Assembly (NCBI GenBank): GCA_018061265.1 | Contig: JAGOUM010000016.1 | Location: forward strand, 1-47,029 | DNA from: Rhodoferax sp. | GTDB lineage: Bacteria > Pseudomonadota > Gammaproteobacteria > Burkholderiales > Burkholderiaceae_C | Direction of reading: 5' to 3' | DNA length: 47,029 bases | Notes under the pieces: generated by a model | Databases searched by the model: none | What the model was told of the DNA's origin: nothing | What the model saw: the letters and a program-made list of their open reading frames with translations, nothing else | Shown here: positions 1 through 7,737 of the stretch, piece by piece | Numbering within the stretch: position 1 is the first letter of the stretch | How the letters are laid out: each line of letters starts with the position of its first letter | Position numbers and translations under genes: made by a program

Positions 1-279
1 GTCAAAGTGAGCGGCAGCATGGGCTCCAACCAGAGCGACATCGTGCACCAGTGGGCCATTGCCGGGCTAGGCATCATTCCGCTGGCCAGCTGGGACGTGG
101 CCGGGCTGCTGCGCGAGGGCCAACTGGTACGCGTGCTGCCGCAGTACCACCAAAGCGCCGATGTCTGGGCCGTCACCGCAACCCGGCTCGATCAGTCCGC
201 CAAATTGCGCATGTGCATGGAGATGTTGATTCGCCACTTGCAAACGGGCCCCCACGCGCTTGATACCTCCGTGCGCTAA
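1..279 (+). CDS. LysR-type regulator, C-terminal fragment (cut by window edge)
   Basis: Only the last 92 residues are in the window; the frame is open from base 1 and stops at 277-279. The segment carries the pattern of the second effector-binding subdomain of LysR regulators: an isoleucine/valine stretch, then a short GLGIIPLASWDV motif, then a 'LREGQLVRVLP' strand that in this family closes the substrate-binding domain. The DNA-binding helix-turn-helix would lie upstream and cannot be seen. The gene points toward the aroE-like/tct cluster, 160 bp away, and may regulate it, although LysR genes are more often divergent from their targets. The family call rests on the C-terminal pattern alone. 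Confidence 0.75.
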   Translation, partial: VKVSGSMGSNQSDIVHQWAIAGLGIIPLASWDVAGLLREGQLVRVLPQYHQSADVWAVTATRLDQSAKLRMCMEMLIRHLQTGPHALDTSVR

Positions 280-336
280 AGCGCCTCGAACGCAGGCAAT
301 GAACCTTCAAGCCCACTAAGTAGATACCCGAGAATC

Positions 337-368
337 GTACGTTTAACGCTCATTTAAGTACGATAAAC
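337..368 (+). promoter_or_regulatory. Two 11-bp direct repeats, 21 bp apart, upstream of the aroE-like gene
   Basis: GTACGTTTAAC (337-347) and GTACGATAAAC (358-368) match at 9 of 11 positions and start exactly 21 bp apart, about two helical turns. They lie in the AT-rich gap between the LysR fragment and the aroE-like gene, about 70 bp before its start. The phase and place fit a regulator binding region. I could not assign a convincing -35/-10 pair, so the regulator and promoter remain inference. Confidence 0.35.
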
Positions 369-438
369 AAACTTTTCTGCGATTTTTATCTTTTGATTTG
401 ATGTTGATTTAGATAAAGTGACGTGAAAAGAACAGCGT

Positions 439-1398
439 ATGAACGATCAACGAAACAAAACTCTGACCGACGCGGTCGATATGCCACCGGTAAGCGGCAG
501 CACCGATGTCTACCTGATTTTGGGAGACCCGGTCGAGCAGGTGCTGGCACCGGAGACCTTTAATCCCCTGTTTGCGCGTTTTGGCTACGACGCCGTACTG
601 GTGCCGGTGCAGGTGTCGCCTAAGCATCTCCAGACCTTTGTCAAGGCCGTGTTTCTGGCCAAAAGCATCAAGGGACTCTGGATCACCATTCCCCACAAAG
701 TGCCGATCATGGCGGCGCTTGACCACTGCAGCACATTGGGTCAGCGCGCAGGGGCTGTCAATGCCGTGCGCCGCAACCCTGACGGCACACTGGAGGGTGG
801 GCTGTTTGACGGCGAAGGCTTGGTCAACGCGCTGAACTACTTCGGCATGGCGCACGTTGGCAAGAAGGTCCTGGTACTCGGTGCGGGTGGCGCGGCCGCG
901 GCGATTGGCGCTTCGCTCGCAGCAGGCGCCAACGCCGTCAGCGAACTGGCTTTTTATGACCCTGCAGCCAACCGGGCCGCTGATGTGGCAGCGCGCTTTG
1001 CCGCGAGCACCACGACGCGCGTTTTCGCGACCACCAGCAACGACCCGGCCGGCTTTGACCTGGTGATCAACGCCTCACCACTGGGCATGCACGCCAGCGA
1101 TGCGCTGCCACTGGATGTGTCGCGTCTGGCCCCTCATGCCGCGGTGATGGACATTGTGATGAAAAACCAGCCCACCCCGCTGGTACAGGCGGCGCGTGCC
1201 CGCGGACTCAACGCCCAGCCGGGCTTTGAGATGTTGATCCAGCAAGCGCACCTGTACCTTGATTTTTTTGGCATGACCGATGCCGCCCGAGCCGTTGCGC
1301 AAGATGCCACCCTGCTGCGCGAACACATTTACCCGGCCCGCTTGCAAGGCGAGATCCGCCCTGCCGCAGCCGCCACCAGCGCCTCAACATCCCGGTAA
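439..1398 (+). CDS. Shikimate/quinate dehydrogenase family protein with altered substrate pocket
   Basis: 319 aa, slightly longer than AroE (about 270). The N-terminal substrate domain is followed by a Rossmann domain with GAGGA (148-152). The catalytic lysine (ITIPHK, K87), the asparagine of AGAVN (N108) and the catalytic aspartate (FDGEG, D124) are retained, as is the late glutamine in MLIQQA. However, the S-x-S motif that binds the shikimate carboxylate in AroE (HSxSP) reads QVLAP here, with V35 and A37 in place of both serines. An NAD(P)-dependent oxidoreductase acting on a substrate other than shikimate is therefore likely. The gene heads a same-strand run with a TTT transporter and aromatic-catabolism homologues, so a housekeeping aroE role is unlikely. 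The ATG at 439 has only a weak ribosome site. Confidence 0.8.
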   Translation: MNDQRNKTLTDAVDMPPVSGSTDVYLILGDPVEQVLAPETFNPLFARFGYDAVLVPVQVSPKHLQTFVKAVFLAKSIKGLWITIPHKVPIMAALDHCSTLGQRAGAVNAVRRNPDGTLEGGLFDGEGLVNALNYFGMAHVGKKVLVLGAGGAAAAIGASLAAGANAVSELAFYDPAANRAADVAARFAASTTTRVFATTSNDPAGFDLVINASPLGMHASDALPLDVSRLAPHAAVMDIVMKNQPTPLVQAARARGLNAQPGFEMLIQQAHLYLDFFGMTDAARAVAQDATLLREHIYPARLQGEIRPAAAATSASTSR

Positions 1399-1442
1399 AC
1401 GAGGCGATTCAAACCCATTTTTCAACCCAAAGGAGACTCACC

Positions 1443-2432
1443 ATGAATGTTCGTCGTCAAATCCTCGGTGCCGCCGCACTGGCCCTGTTTGCATGCAGCG
1501 GTTTTGCCCAAACTTACCCCGACCGTGAAGTGTCGGGCGTCATCCAGTGGGGTGCCGGTGGTGCCACCGATGTGGTGATGCGCTCGCTCATCCCTTACGC
1601 TGAAGAAGCGCTGGGCAAAAAAATCGTGCTGCAAAACAAGGCCGGTGGTGTGGGTGCCATCGCCACCAACTTTGTGTACCAGCAAGCCGCTGACGGCTAC
1701 ACCCTGCTGCTGGGCGCCGAAAACCCGCAATTGCACCCTGTGCTGGGACTGAGCGACCTGGACTACAGCAAGTTTTACCCGGTGAACGTGGTTGGTCGCG
1801 CCAGCGTGCTGGTGGTGGCACACCCCGACAAGCCCTGGAAAACCTTCAAAGACCTGTTGAACGACGTACAAGCCAACCCCGGCAAGGTCAAACAAGGCTC
1901 CACCGGAACCGGCGGCTTGCCATTTACCGTCAGCTCCATGGTGGCCACCGTGGCCAAGTTCCCCGCCACCTCGGTGCCGTTTGACGGTGACGGCCCGGGT
2001 GTGACCGCCTTGCTGGGCGGCCACGTGGACTTCATGTTTGTCGGCATTGGCGCTGCGGCAGAGCACATCAAGGCCGGTCGCCTGAAGGCCCTGGCGGTGC
2101 TGAGTACCGAAGCCTATGACAACATTCCGCCCATCACCAACGACCTGCCAGGCATCGCCAAGTACCTGCCCTGGGGACCGTTTTATGGCGTGTTTGTCAA
2201 AAAAGACGTGCCCGATGCCGCCAAGGCCAAACTCACCGCGGCCTTCAAGACGGCCGCCAGCAACCCGAAGTTTCTGGAGTTCATGAAGGGCCGTGGCAAC
2301 GTGACCATGAATCTGTCTGGTGCCGAAGCAGAAACCTTCCTGAAGAAATGGCAGTCGGTCACCGCCTGGACCTACCAGGAAGTGGGCGTGGCCAAGAAGA
2401 ACCCGGCTGACCTGGGCATTCCAAAGCCCTGA
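1443..2432 (+). CDS. tctC: Tripartite tricarboxylate transporter substrate-binding protein (Bug/TctC family)
   Basis: 329 aa periplasmic binding protein. An N-terminal signal peptide (basic MNVRRQ, hydrophobic stretch, cleavage near GFAQ-TYP) is followed by the Bug-family start 'YPDREVSGVIQWGAGGATDVVMR', whose loop after the first strand contacts a ligand carboxylate. Length is typical of the family (320-330). A strong ribosome site, AAAGGAG, lies upstream of the ATG. TctB and TctA follow on the same strand after a gap of about 100 bp, so the complete three-part, ion-driven importer is present. Bug proteins bind carboxylates (citrate, amino acids, aromatic acids). The ligand cannot be read from sequence; neighbouring genes suggest a cyclic or aromatic carboxylate. 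Confidence 0.92.
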   Translation: MNVRRQILGAAALALFACSGFAQTYPDREVSGVIQWGAGGATDVVMRSLIPYAEEALGKKIVLQNKAGGVGAIATNFVYQQAADGYTLLLGAENPQLHPVLGLSDLDYSKFYPVNVVGRASVLVVAHPDKPWKTFKDLLNDVQANPGKVKQGSTGTGGLPFTVSSMVATVAKFPATSVPFDGDGPGVTALLGGHVDFMFVGIGAAAEHIKAGRLKALAVLSTEAYDNIPPITNDLPGIAKYLPWGPFYGVFVKKDVPDAAKAKLTAAFKTAASNPKFLEFMKGRGNVTMNLSGAEAETFLKKWQSVTAWTYQEVGVAKKNPADLGIPKP

Positions 2433-2536
2433 ACTGCTGCACAGTCGTGCTAAAGTTCTTGCCGTTTTATGGCTCCAGCCCAGACGGCAAGGGCTTTGAC
2501 AGCTACAACAACTGTATCGTTTGATTGGAGACCTCC

Positions 2537-3037
2537 ATGCCCTTGCGCCGTCGCCGACTCCCCGGAGAGTTGATCTTTGCCCTGTTACTCGTCGGTCTTA
2601 GCCTGTTCCTGCTGTGGCAAGCCTACGGAATCTCGGGCTTCGAGTCGCTCACTTCGGCCGGCGCATTTCCCATGGTGGCCTCTGCAATCATGCTGGTTAC
2701 AGCAGTGCTTGCATTGCGTGACACCACCCGCTATCCGCGGATCGATCGTGAAGACGGGCAGTCGCTGTGGGCACAGTTTGTGCACAAAGTGTCGCCCGCG
2801 GTGCTGGTGCAGTTTGTGGCGTGTATTGCCGTCTACATGCTGGCACTGGAAAAAATTGGTTTCATTCTGTCTTCCTATGTTTTCCTGCTGGTGTCGATGC
2901 GGGTGCTTGGCAGCCGCAAGTGGGTCCTCAACCTGTGGGTCAGCGCACTGTGTCTGGCCGTGGTTTACCTGATTTTTCAGACTGTTTTCTCGGTGGTTCT
3001 GCCGACCGGCTCACTGCTGCAAGGGGTGCTGAAATGA
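2537..3037 (+). CDS. tctB: Tripartite tricarboxylate transporter small membrane subunit TctB
   Basis: 166 aa with four hydrophobic segments, near residues 12-30, 40-60, 85-115 and 125-160, the usual TctB topology. Together with TctA it forms the membrane part of a tripartite tricarboxylate transporter. The chosen start is the ATG at 2537, because GGAG lies seven bases upstream; an in-frame TTG at 2525 would place this Shine-Dalgarno inside the gene. The stop overlaps the start of tctA by four bases (ATGA), a sign of translational coupling and equal subunit production. Confidence 0.9.
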   Translation: MPLRRRRLPGELIFALLLVGLSLFLLWQAYGISGFESLTSAGAFPMVASAIMLVTAVLALRDTTRYPRIDREDGQSLWAQFVHKVSPAVLVQFVACIAVYMLALEKIGFILSSYVFLLVSMRVLGSRKWVLNLWVSALCLAVVYLIFQTVFSVVLPTGSLLQGVLK

Positions 3038-4533
3038 GTGAGGCACTCGGTTACTTTTTTATGTCCTGGGTGGACCCCAAGTTGTTGTTTTTGATCGCCA
3101 GCGGCACCTTTTGCGGCATCTACATCGGCGCCATTCCGGGACTGTCGGTCACCATGGCGGTGTCGATCCTGATCTCATTCACCTTCAAGTGGGACATGAA
3201 CTCGGCGCTGGCGGTGATCGCCGGCATATACCTGGGCGGTGTGTATGGGGGCTCGCGCAGCTCTATTTTGCTCAACATACCCGGCGCGCCTTCGGCCATT
3301 GCCACCGGGCTGGACGGCTACCCGCTGGCCAAACGGGGCGAAGCGGGAAAAGCCATCGGCCTGACCACCATCATGAGTGTGTATGGCGGTTTTGTCGGCA
3401 TCCTGGTGTTGGCCGTTGCCGCACCTGCAGTGGCCAGCCTGGCGCTGAAGTTTGCTCCGCGCGACTATTTGATGCTGGCCATCTGGGGCATTTTGCTGGT
3501 AGGTAGCCTCTCGGGTGGATCACTGGCCAAAGGAATTTTTGCCGGTGCCTTTGGTGTCATCATTGGCTCGGTGGGCCTTGACCCCATGACGGCCGAGCCG
3601 CGTTTTACGTTCGGTAACCTGCAACTCACCGCCGGTATTTCCTATGTGGCGGCCATGATCGGTTTTTTTGGTGTCGCCGAGGTGCTGGTGCAATTGCATG
3701 AGATGCACCTCAAAGCGGTCAAACAGAACGTGGCCAAAATCATTCCCCCGTGGAGCCTGGTGCGCAAATACCTGCCACTGGCCACCCGTACATCGGGCAT
3801 TGGTGTGGTCGTGGGTGCCCTGCCCGGTGCCGGGGGTGATATTGCCGCGCTGATGGCTTATGACCATGCCAAACGCAGCGTCAAGCATCCATCCGCGCCG
3901 TTTGGCGAAGGAGCTTACGAAGGTCTGGTGGCGCCAGAGTCCTCCAACAACGCTGCCGTGCCCGGTGCTTATATCCCGATGCTCACCCTGGGCATCCCAG
4001 GGGATGCGGTGACGGCGGTGATCATCGGCGCAATGTACATCCACGGACTCAAGCCCGGCCCGATGTTGATGATCGAAACCCCACACCTGTTCTGGTTCCA
4101 GGTAGGTGCCCTGGTTTTGGCCAACATTTTCTTACTGATTTTTGGCATGACCGGAATCAAGCTGTTCGCCAGGATTGTGGAAACTCCCAAACCCATCCTG
4201 CTGCCATTAATTTTGCTGCTGTCGGCCGTGGGTGCATACGCCATCAACAACAACCCCAGCGACGTCTATTGGATGCTGGGTTTTGGTGTGGTGGGCTACT
4301 TTTTCAAGATGTATGGCTTTCAGGTCGGCCCCATCATTCTGGGCATGATCCTCGGCCCGCTGATGGACAAGTCGTACCGTCAGGCGATGATTTCTTCGGA
4401 AGGCAATATCACCCAGTTTGCCGGTGAGTTTTTCACGTCACCACTTTCGGCCATCATCCTGGCCGCGCTGACGCTCACGATTCTCAGCCAAACCAGCTGG
4501 TGGAAGCGCATGCGGGGGATTGCAAAGGTGTAA
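3034..4533 (+). CDS. tctA: Tripartite tricarboxylate transporter large membrane subunit TctA
   Basis: 499 aa, standard TctA length, with about ten to twelve hydrophobic helices. The conserved glycine-rich family signatures are visible: 'GIYIGAIPGLSVTMAV' near residue 30, 'GIYLGGVYGGSRSSILLNIPG' near 65-85, and a second inverted-repeat copy, 'GALPGAGGDIAALMAYDHAKR', near 270, followed by 'PMLTLGIPGDAVTAVIIGA'. This subunit forms the translocation path. The start is the ATG at 3034 inside the tctB stop; the frame is open a further 267 bases upstream, but that stretch is out-of-frame tctB. Downstream, 56 bp separate it from the VOC gene, so the enzymes and importer are probably co-transcribed. 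Confidence 0.95.
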   Translation: MSEALGYFFMSWVDPKLLFLIASGTFCGIYIGAIPGLSVTMAVSILISFTFKWDMNSALAVIAGIYLGGVYGGSRSSILLNIPGAPSAIATGLDGYPLAKRGEAGKAIGLTTIMSVYGGFVGILVLAVAAPAVASLALKFAPRDYLMLAIWGILLVGSLSGGSLAKGIFAGAFGVIIGSVGLDPMTAEPRFTFGNLQLTAGISYVAAMIGFFGVAEVLVQLHEMHLKAVKQNVAKIIPPWSLVRKYLPLATRTSGIGVVVGALPGAGGDIAALMAYDHAKRSVKHPSAPFGEGAYEGLVAPESSNNAAVPGAYIPMLTLGIPGDAVTAVIIGAMYIHGLKPGPMLMIETPHLFWFQVGALVLANIFLLIFGMTGIKLFARIVETPKPILLPLILLLSAVGAYAINNNPSDVYWMLGFGVVGYFFKMYGFQVGPIILGMILGPLMDKSYRQAMISSEGNITQFAGEFFTSPLSAIILAALTLTILSQTSWWKRMRGIAKV

Positions 4534-4589
4534 GTCCCTCAGCATCGGCATAATGGCCCCGGTTCATTCATGGAAGGTAATCAACCACT

Positions 4590-5486
4590 ATGGCAGCAGT
4601 CGCCCTATCGCCAAACCCGGATCGTGAGGCCATTGCCGATGCGTCCAACCCGATCGGCCTTGATGGCATCGAGTTCATAGAGTACAGCACCGCCCGCCCC
4701 CAGGCGCTTGGCCAGGTGCTGGAAAACATGGGGTTCAAACCCGTGGCGCGCCACCGCTCACGCGAGGTATTACTGTACCGTCAGGGTCCGCTCAACATCA
4801 TCGTCAACGCCCATTTCAAAGGCACCGCTTTGAGTGAGCAACCGGTACTCAACGCGGTGGCGCTTCGGGTGCGTGATGCAGCGGCGGCTTACCGACGTGC
4901 GCTGGACCGGGGTGCATGGGCGGTGCCCGCGCAGGTCGAGGTGATGGAACTCAATATCCCGGCGGTACATGGCGTGGGTACCAGCCGTATCTATTTTGTC
5001 GATCGCCACAAAGAATTCTCCATTTACGATGTGGACTTCACGCCGATACCTGGTGTCGATCAGCACCCGCCTGCCGTGGCCGGGCTACACTTTTTTGGCA
5101 TCGTGCAGTACATCGGTAACGAGCGCACTGAGGACTGGACCGAGTTTTACCGTGAGCTGTTTGGTTTTATCGACCTGCCGGCCGAGCAACGTTTTGGTAT
5201 TTTGCCCAAGGGCCGCATCCTGCGCAGCCCGTGCCCGCCGGTATCGCGCTTTTATATTCAGCTGATCGAGCCAGAGGCGACGGTACTCGATGTCGAAGAC
5301 GACGAGGGACTTCACCGCATTGGCCTGGGCAGCGCCGATGTGCTGGCCACAGTGGCCGAACTGAGCCAACGCGGCGTGGACTTTGTGGAATCTGCCAACG
5401 TGCGCTCTGACGCGCGGGGGGCACTGACCAAAACACAACTCGGCAGTGTGAGTTTTGAGATCGTTCACAACCAGGCGGGCACCTGA
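4590..5486 (+). CDS. HPPD-like VOC-family protein (resembles C-terminal domain of QuiC1)
   Basis: 298 aa with two vicinal-oxygen-chelate halves, as in 4-hydroxyphenylpyruvate dioxygenase (HPPD). The first half starts with 'GLDGIEFIEYST' (23-34). The second carries three potential iron ligands in the HPPD pattern: H167 (GLHFFG), H242 (GLHRIG) and E290 (SFEIV). Unlike the other enzyme homologues in this cluster, its metal site looks intact. HPPD itself is about 350 aa; this length and the 'RHRS' and 'LYRQG' motifs are closer to the HPPD-like C-terminal half of QuiC1, the bacterial 3-dehydroshikimate dehydratase. The next gene, one base downstream, encodes a TIM barrel like the N-terminal half of QuiC1. 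The substrate is unknown; tyrosine catabolism is not supported by the context. Confidence 0.8.
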   Translation: MAAVALSPNPDREAIADASNPIGLDGIEFIEYSTARPQALGQVLENMGFKPVARHRSREVLLYRQGPLNIIVNAHFKGTALSEQPVLNAVALRVRDAAAAYRRALDRGAWAVPAQVEVMELNIPAVHGVGTSRIYFVDRHKEFSIYDVDFTPIPGVDQHPPAVAGLHFFGIVQYIGNERTEDWTEFYRELFGFIDLPAEQRFGILPKGRILRSPCPPVSRFYIQLIEPEATVLDVEDDEGLHRIGLGSADVLATVAELSQRGVDFVESANVRSDARGALTKTQLGSVSFEIVHNQAGT

Positions 5487-5487
5487 C

Positions 5488-6363
5488 ATGGGTCAATACA
5501 GCGCCAATATTGACGACTTTGGCATGGACAGCCGCTGCATGGCTGGACCGTTGCCGCACCGACTACAAGCGGCACGCGAGGCGGGTTTCGCACAGATCAT
5601 GTTGTCGGCATCTGATCTGGCGCAGTATCCGCTAGGTTTTGAGTCTGCGGTTGCCGCAGTGCGAGAGAGTGGCTTACGAGTCACAGGTTTTCGGGCACTG
5701 ACTGACTTTGAAGGTTTGACCGGTGCCATGCAGGATTTCAAGCTGGAGGTGGCGCAAGCCATGTTGAGCATGTGCCACGCACTTGGTTGCCGATTGTTGG
5801 TGCTCGAAGCAAGTGGCGCTTCACAAACCAGCAGCGACAACTCCGAAATCACTCGCAGCCTGCGCCAGTTATCCACCCTGGCGATCCCGAAGAACATTCG
5901 TATTGCCTACCGTGCTCACCCCAGAGCGATCGCGGCGCGGGACTTCGCCCAGGCATGGGATCTGGTCTGCCAGGCTGACATGCCGAATCTGGGCCTGTGT
6001 ATTGACATGCTCGAGGTGTTGTGCAGTGACTCGACCGACAACGACCTGGAAATGCTCGACAGTGAGAAATTGTTTCTGGTGCAACTGGCAGACAGCCTGG
6101 GCGACTGCCAGTCCGGCCTGCGGGTTTTTGCCGGAGCCGGCGAACACACCGCTGCGCTGGTCGAGATGGTCACCACGCTGCACCGGATTGGCTACCGTGG
6201 CAACTATTGCATGACCGCCTCGAATGCCGATTACCAAAGCATGCCGCCGGCGGTTGCGGCGCAGCATGCCTGGAGATCAGCGCTCTGGCTGGGGCAGGAC
6301 GTGCTGCAGCGCTCGGTTCCCATGCCCAACAAGATCAGACTCAAGCGACAGTTCGTTTTGTGA
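5488..6363 (+). CDS. Xylose-isomerase-type TIM-barrel protein, metal site degenerate (DSD-domain-like)
   Basis: 291 aa, sugar phosphate isomerase/AP endonuclease 2 fold. Segments characteristic of the dehydratase domain of QuiC1 are present: 'DFEG' (73-76), 'AWDLVCQADMPNLGLCIDML' (156-175), 'KLFLVQLADS' (194-203) and a final 'HAWRSALWL'. Family members bind a divalent metal through E, D, Q and E, with a nearby H. Here D173 and Q199 remain, but R142 sits where the first glutamate is expected (AYRAH), E176 where the histidine is expected, and T243 where the last glutamate is expected (CMTAS). Normal dehydratase chemistry is thus doubtful. The start follows the VOC stop by one base, which suggests coupling and perhaps a complex. 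The residue equivalences come from alignment by eye. Confidence 0.75.
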   Translation: MGQYSANIDDFGMDSRCMAGPLPHRLQAAREAGFAQIMLSASDLAQYPLGFESAVAAVRESGLRVTGFRALTDFEGLTGAMQDFKLEVAQAMLSMCHALGCRLLVLEASGASQTSSDNSEITRSLRQLSTLAIPKNIRIAYRAHPRAIAARDFAQAWDLVCQADMPNLGLCIDMLEVLCSDSTDNDLEMLDSEKLFLVQLADSLGDCQSGLRVFAGAGEHTAALVEMVTTLHRIGYRGNYCMTASNADYQSMPPAVAAQHAWRSALWLGQDVLQRSVPMPNKIRLKRQFVL

Positions 6364-6390
6364 AACAGCGGCGACAAAGCGCATCAACAC

Positions 6391-7656
6391 ATGAGTGTTT
6401 TAGAGAGTTTCCTGACGACCCCCGAAGTGACCGAGGCGCTGAGCGACCGCCGCTTTGTGGCCGGCATGCTGCTTTTCCATGCGGCACTTTCCCGGGCGCA
6501 AGCCAGCAACGGGGTGATCCCGGCAAGTGCAGCCCAGTCCATCGTCGGCACTTGCAAAGTGGAGCTTTTTGACGTACCCAAACTGACGCGTGAAAGCGGG
6601 CGCGTCCGATGCCTGGCTGATCCGCTGCTACATCACTTGCGGGAAACCGTCGCATTGTTCAACCCTGATGCGGCGAAATTTGTCGGATATGGCTGTACCC
6701 GGCAGAATCTGGTCGACACCGCATTGGCAATGGTGAGTCGTGATGCATTGACCCTGGTGTGCACTGATGTATCTCGTACCCTGACCACGCTGTTGCGCCT
6801 GGCCGGTCTGCACGCTGCAACACCTGTACTTTTGCAGCAACCCGGGGCATCACCTGAATTGAGCAGTTTCGGCCTGCAATGTGTTCAATGGGCCACACCG
6901 CTGGCGCGCAGCCTGCTGCGCCTGAATGCATGCGCCACCCAAGCGCTTGTTGTGCATCTGGGAGATTGGCCCGTCGCATCGGAAGAACGCCACAAAAGTC
7001 TGACCACAACAGCCGCTAAAGTGGCCAGTGAGCTACAACTGACGGGTGAGCCAGCAAGTACTGGTAGTCGCTACGATGAATGGGCAGTGCTTGCCAGCGA
7101 GCTTGGCATACTGATTGCCAGCCACGTCAGGATCACCCGGAACATGGAGGCCCTGATGCGGTCAGGTCTGCTGGACCTGGTGCCAACACATGCGTACGCG
7201 GTGGCCAGCGCATCGGTGAGTGCGCCGCAGCCAGCATTAGCCAGCTGCATGGTGGTTGGGGCAGCGGCGCAATCGGCACCACACAGAGTGGCAGCAATCC
7301 TTGCTGGCCTTTTCGAGGAAGGTACTGCCAATAACAACTGGCAGGCTAGCCTGGGCCAGTGGCATGGTTTGCTGTCATCAGCGCATGGTGCAGCGCGGGC
7401 AACATCCGAGTTGCTATGCGCGATTCAGGTCAAACCTCAGGGTATGCAGGACGATATTGCCCAATACCGTGCCGCCTTGTCCCCGCGTGAGTCAGCGCTG
7501 AGGCTGGGACCCGACGCGCTACAGCAGTTGGCTCGCTTGGCCGTAGAACAGGCTGCGTTGCTGCGTGGGCAAATCGACTTGGCCAGCCCCCCGGAGCCGT
7601 CTGCCCCGCTCAATCCGCCTTTGCGGGAAGAGCCCGGCGCGCTGGCGCTGGCGTGA
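6391..7656 (+). CDS. 3-carboxy-cis,cis-muconate cycloisomerase-like protein, catalytic signature lost
   Basis: 421 aa, length and fold pattern of the fumarase/aspartase superfamily, closest to PcaB: 'TPEVTEALSDRRFVAGMLLFHAALSRAQ' at the N-terminus, then 'GVIPASAA'. The first conserved region survives in weakened form (GYGCTRQNLVDT, 99-110). The superfamily signature GSSxMPxKxNP is absent; the equivalent region (about 271-285) is alanine- and serine-rich, with no lysine. The histidine region expected near 150 reads LLQQPG. The tail (401-421) is proline-rich. It is the last gene before the convergent ligC. A carboxymuconate cycloisomerase belongs to the 3,4-cleavage route, whereas the neighbouring cluster is 4,5-cleavage, so a conventional PcaB role does not fit. 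No clear ribosome site precedes the ATG. Confidence 0.72.
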   Translation: MSVLESFLTTPEVTEALSDRRFVAGMLLFHAALSRAQASNGVIPASAAQSIVGTCKVELFDVPKLTRESGRVRCLADPLLHHLRETVALFNPDAAKFVGYGCTRQNLVDTALAMVSRDALTLVCTDVSRTLTTLLRLAGLHAATPVLLQQPGASPELSSFGLQCVQWATPLARSLLRLNACATQALVVHLGDWPVASEERHKSLTTTAAKVASELQLTGEPASTGSRYDEWAVLASELGILIASHVRITRNMEALMRSGLLDLVPTHAYAVASASVSAPQPALASCMVVGAAAQSAPHRVAAILAGLFEEGTANNNWQASLGQWHGLLSSAHGAARATSELLCAIQVKPQGMQDDIAQYRAALSPRESALRLGPDALQQLARLAVEQAALLRGQIDLASPPEPSAPLNPPLREEPGALALA

Positions 7657-7737
7657 GCGCTGTTCAGAACACATGCGCCCGACCTGTGGCCTTGTCAACA
7701 GTGCGATCCGGGCCAAGTGCCACGCAGTCCCAGCGGC

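Noticed and set aside
2767-3033. N-terminal extension of TctA
   Set aside because: The extra 89 residues are out-of-frame tctB; the ATGA overlap and a ribosome site support the start at 3034.
4590-5486. Authentic 4-hydroxyphenylpyruvate dioxygenase (hpd) for tyrosine breakdown
   Set aside because: The protein is about 50 residues short of HPPD, and no homogentisate pathway genes are nearby; the TIM-barrel neighbour points to a QuiC1-like origin.
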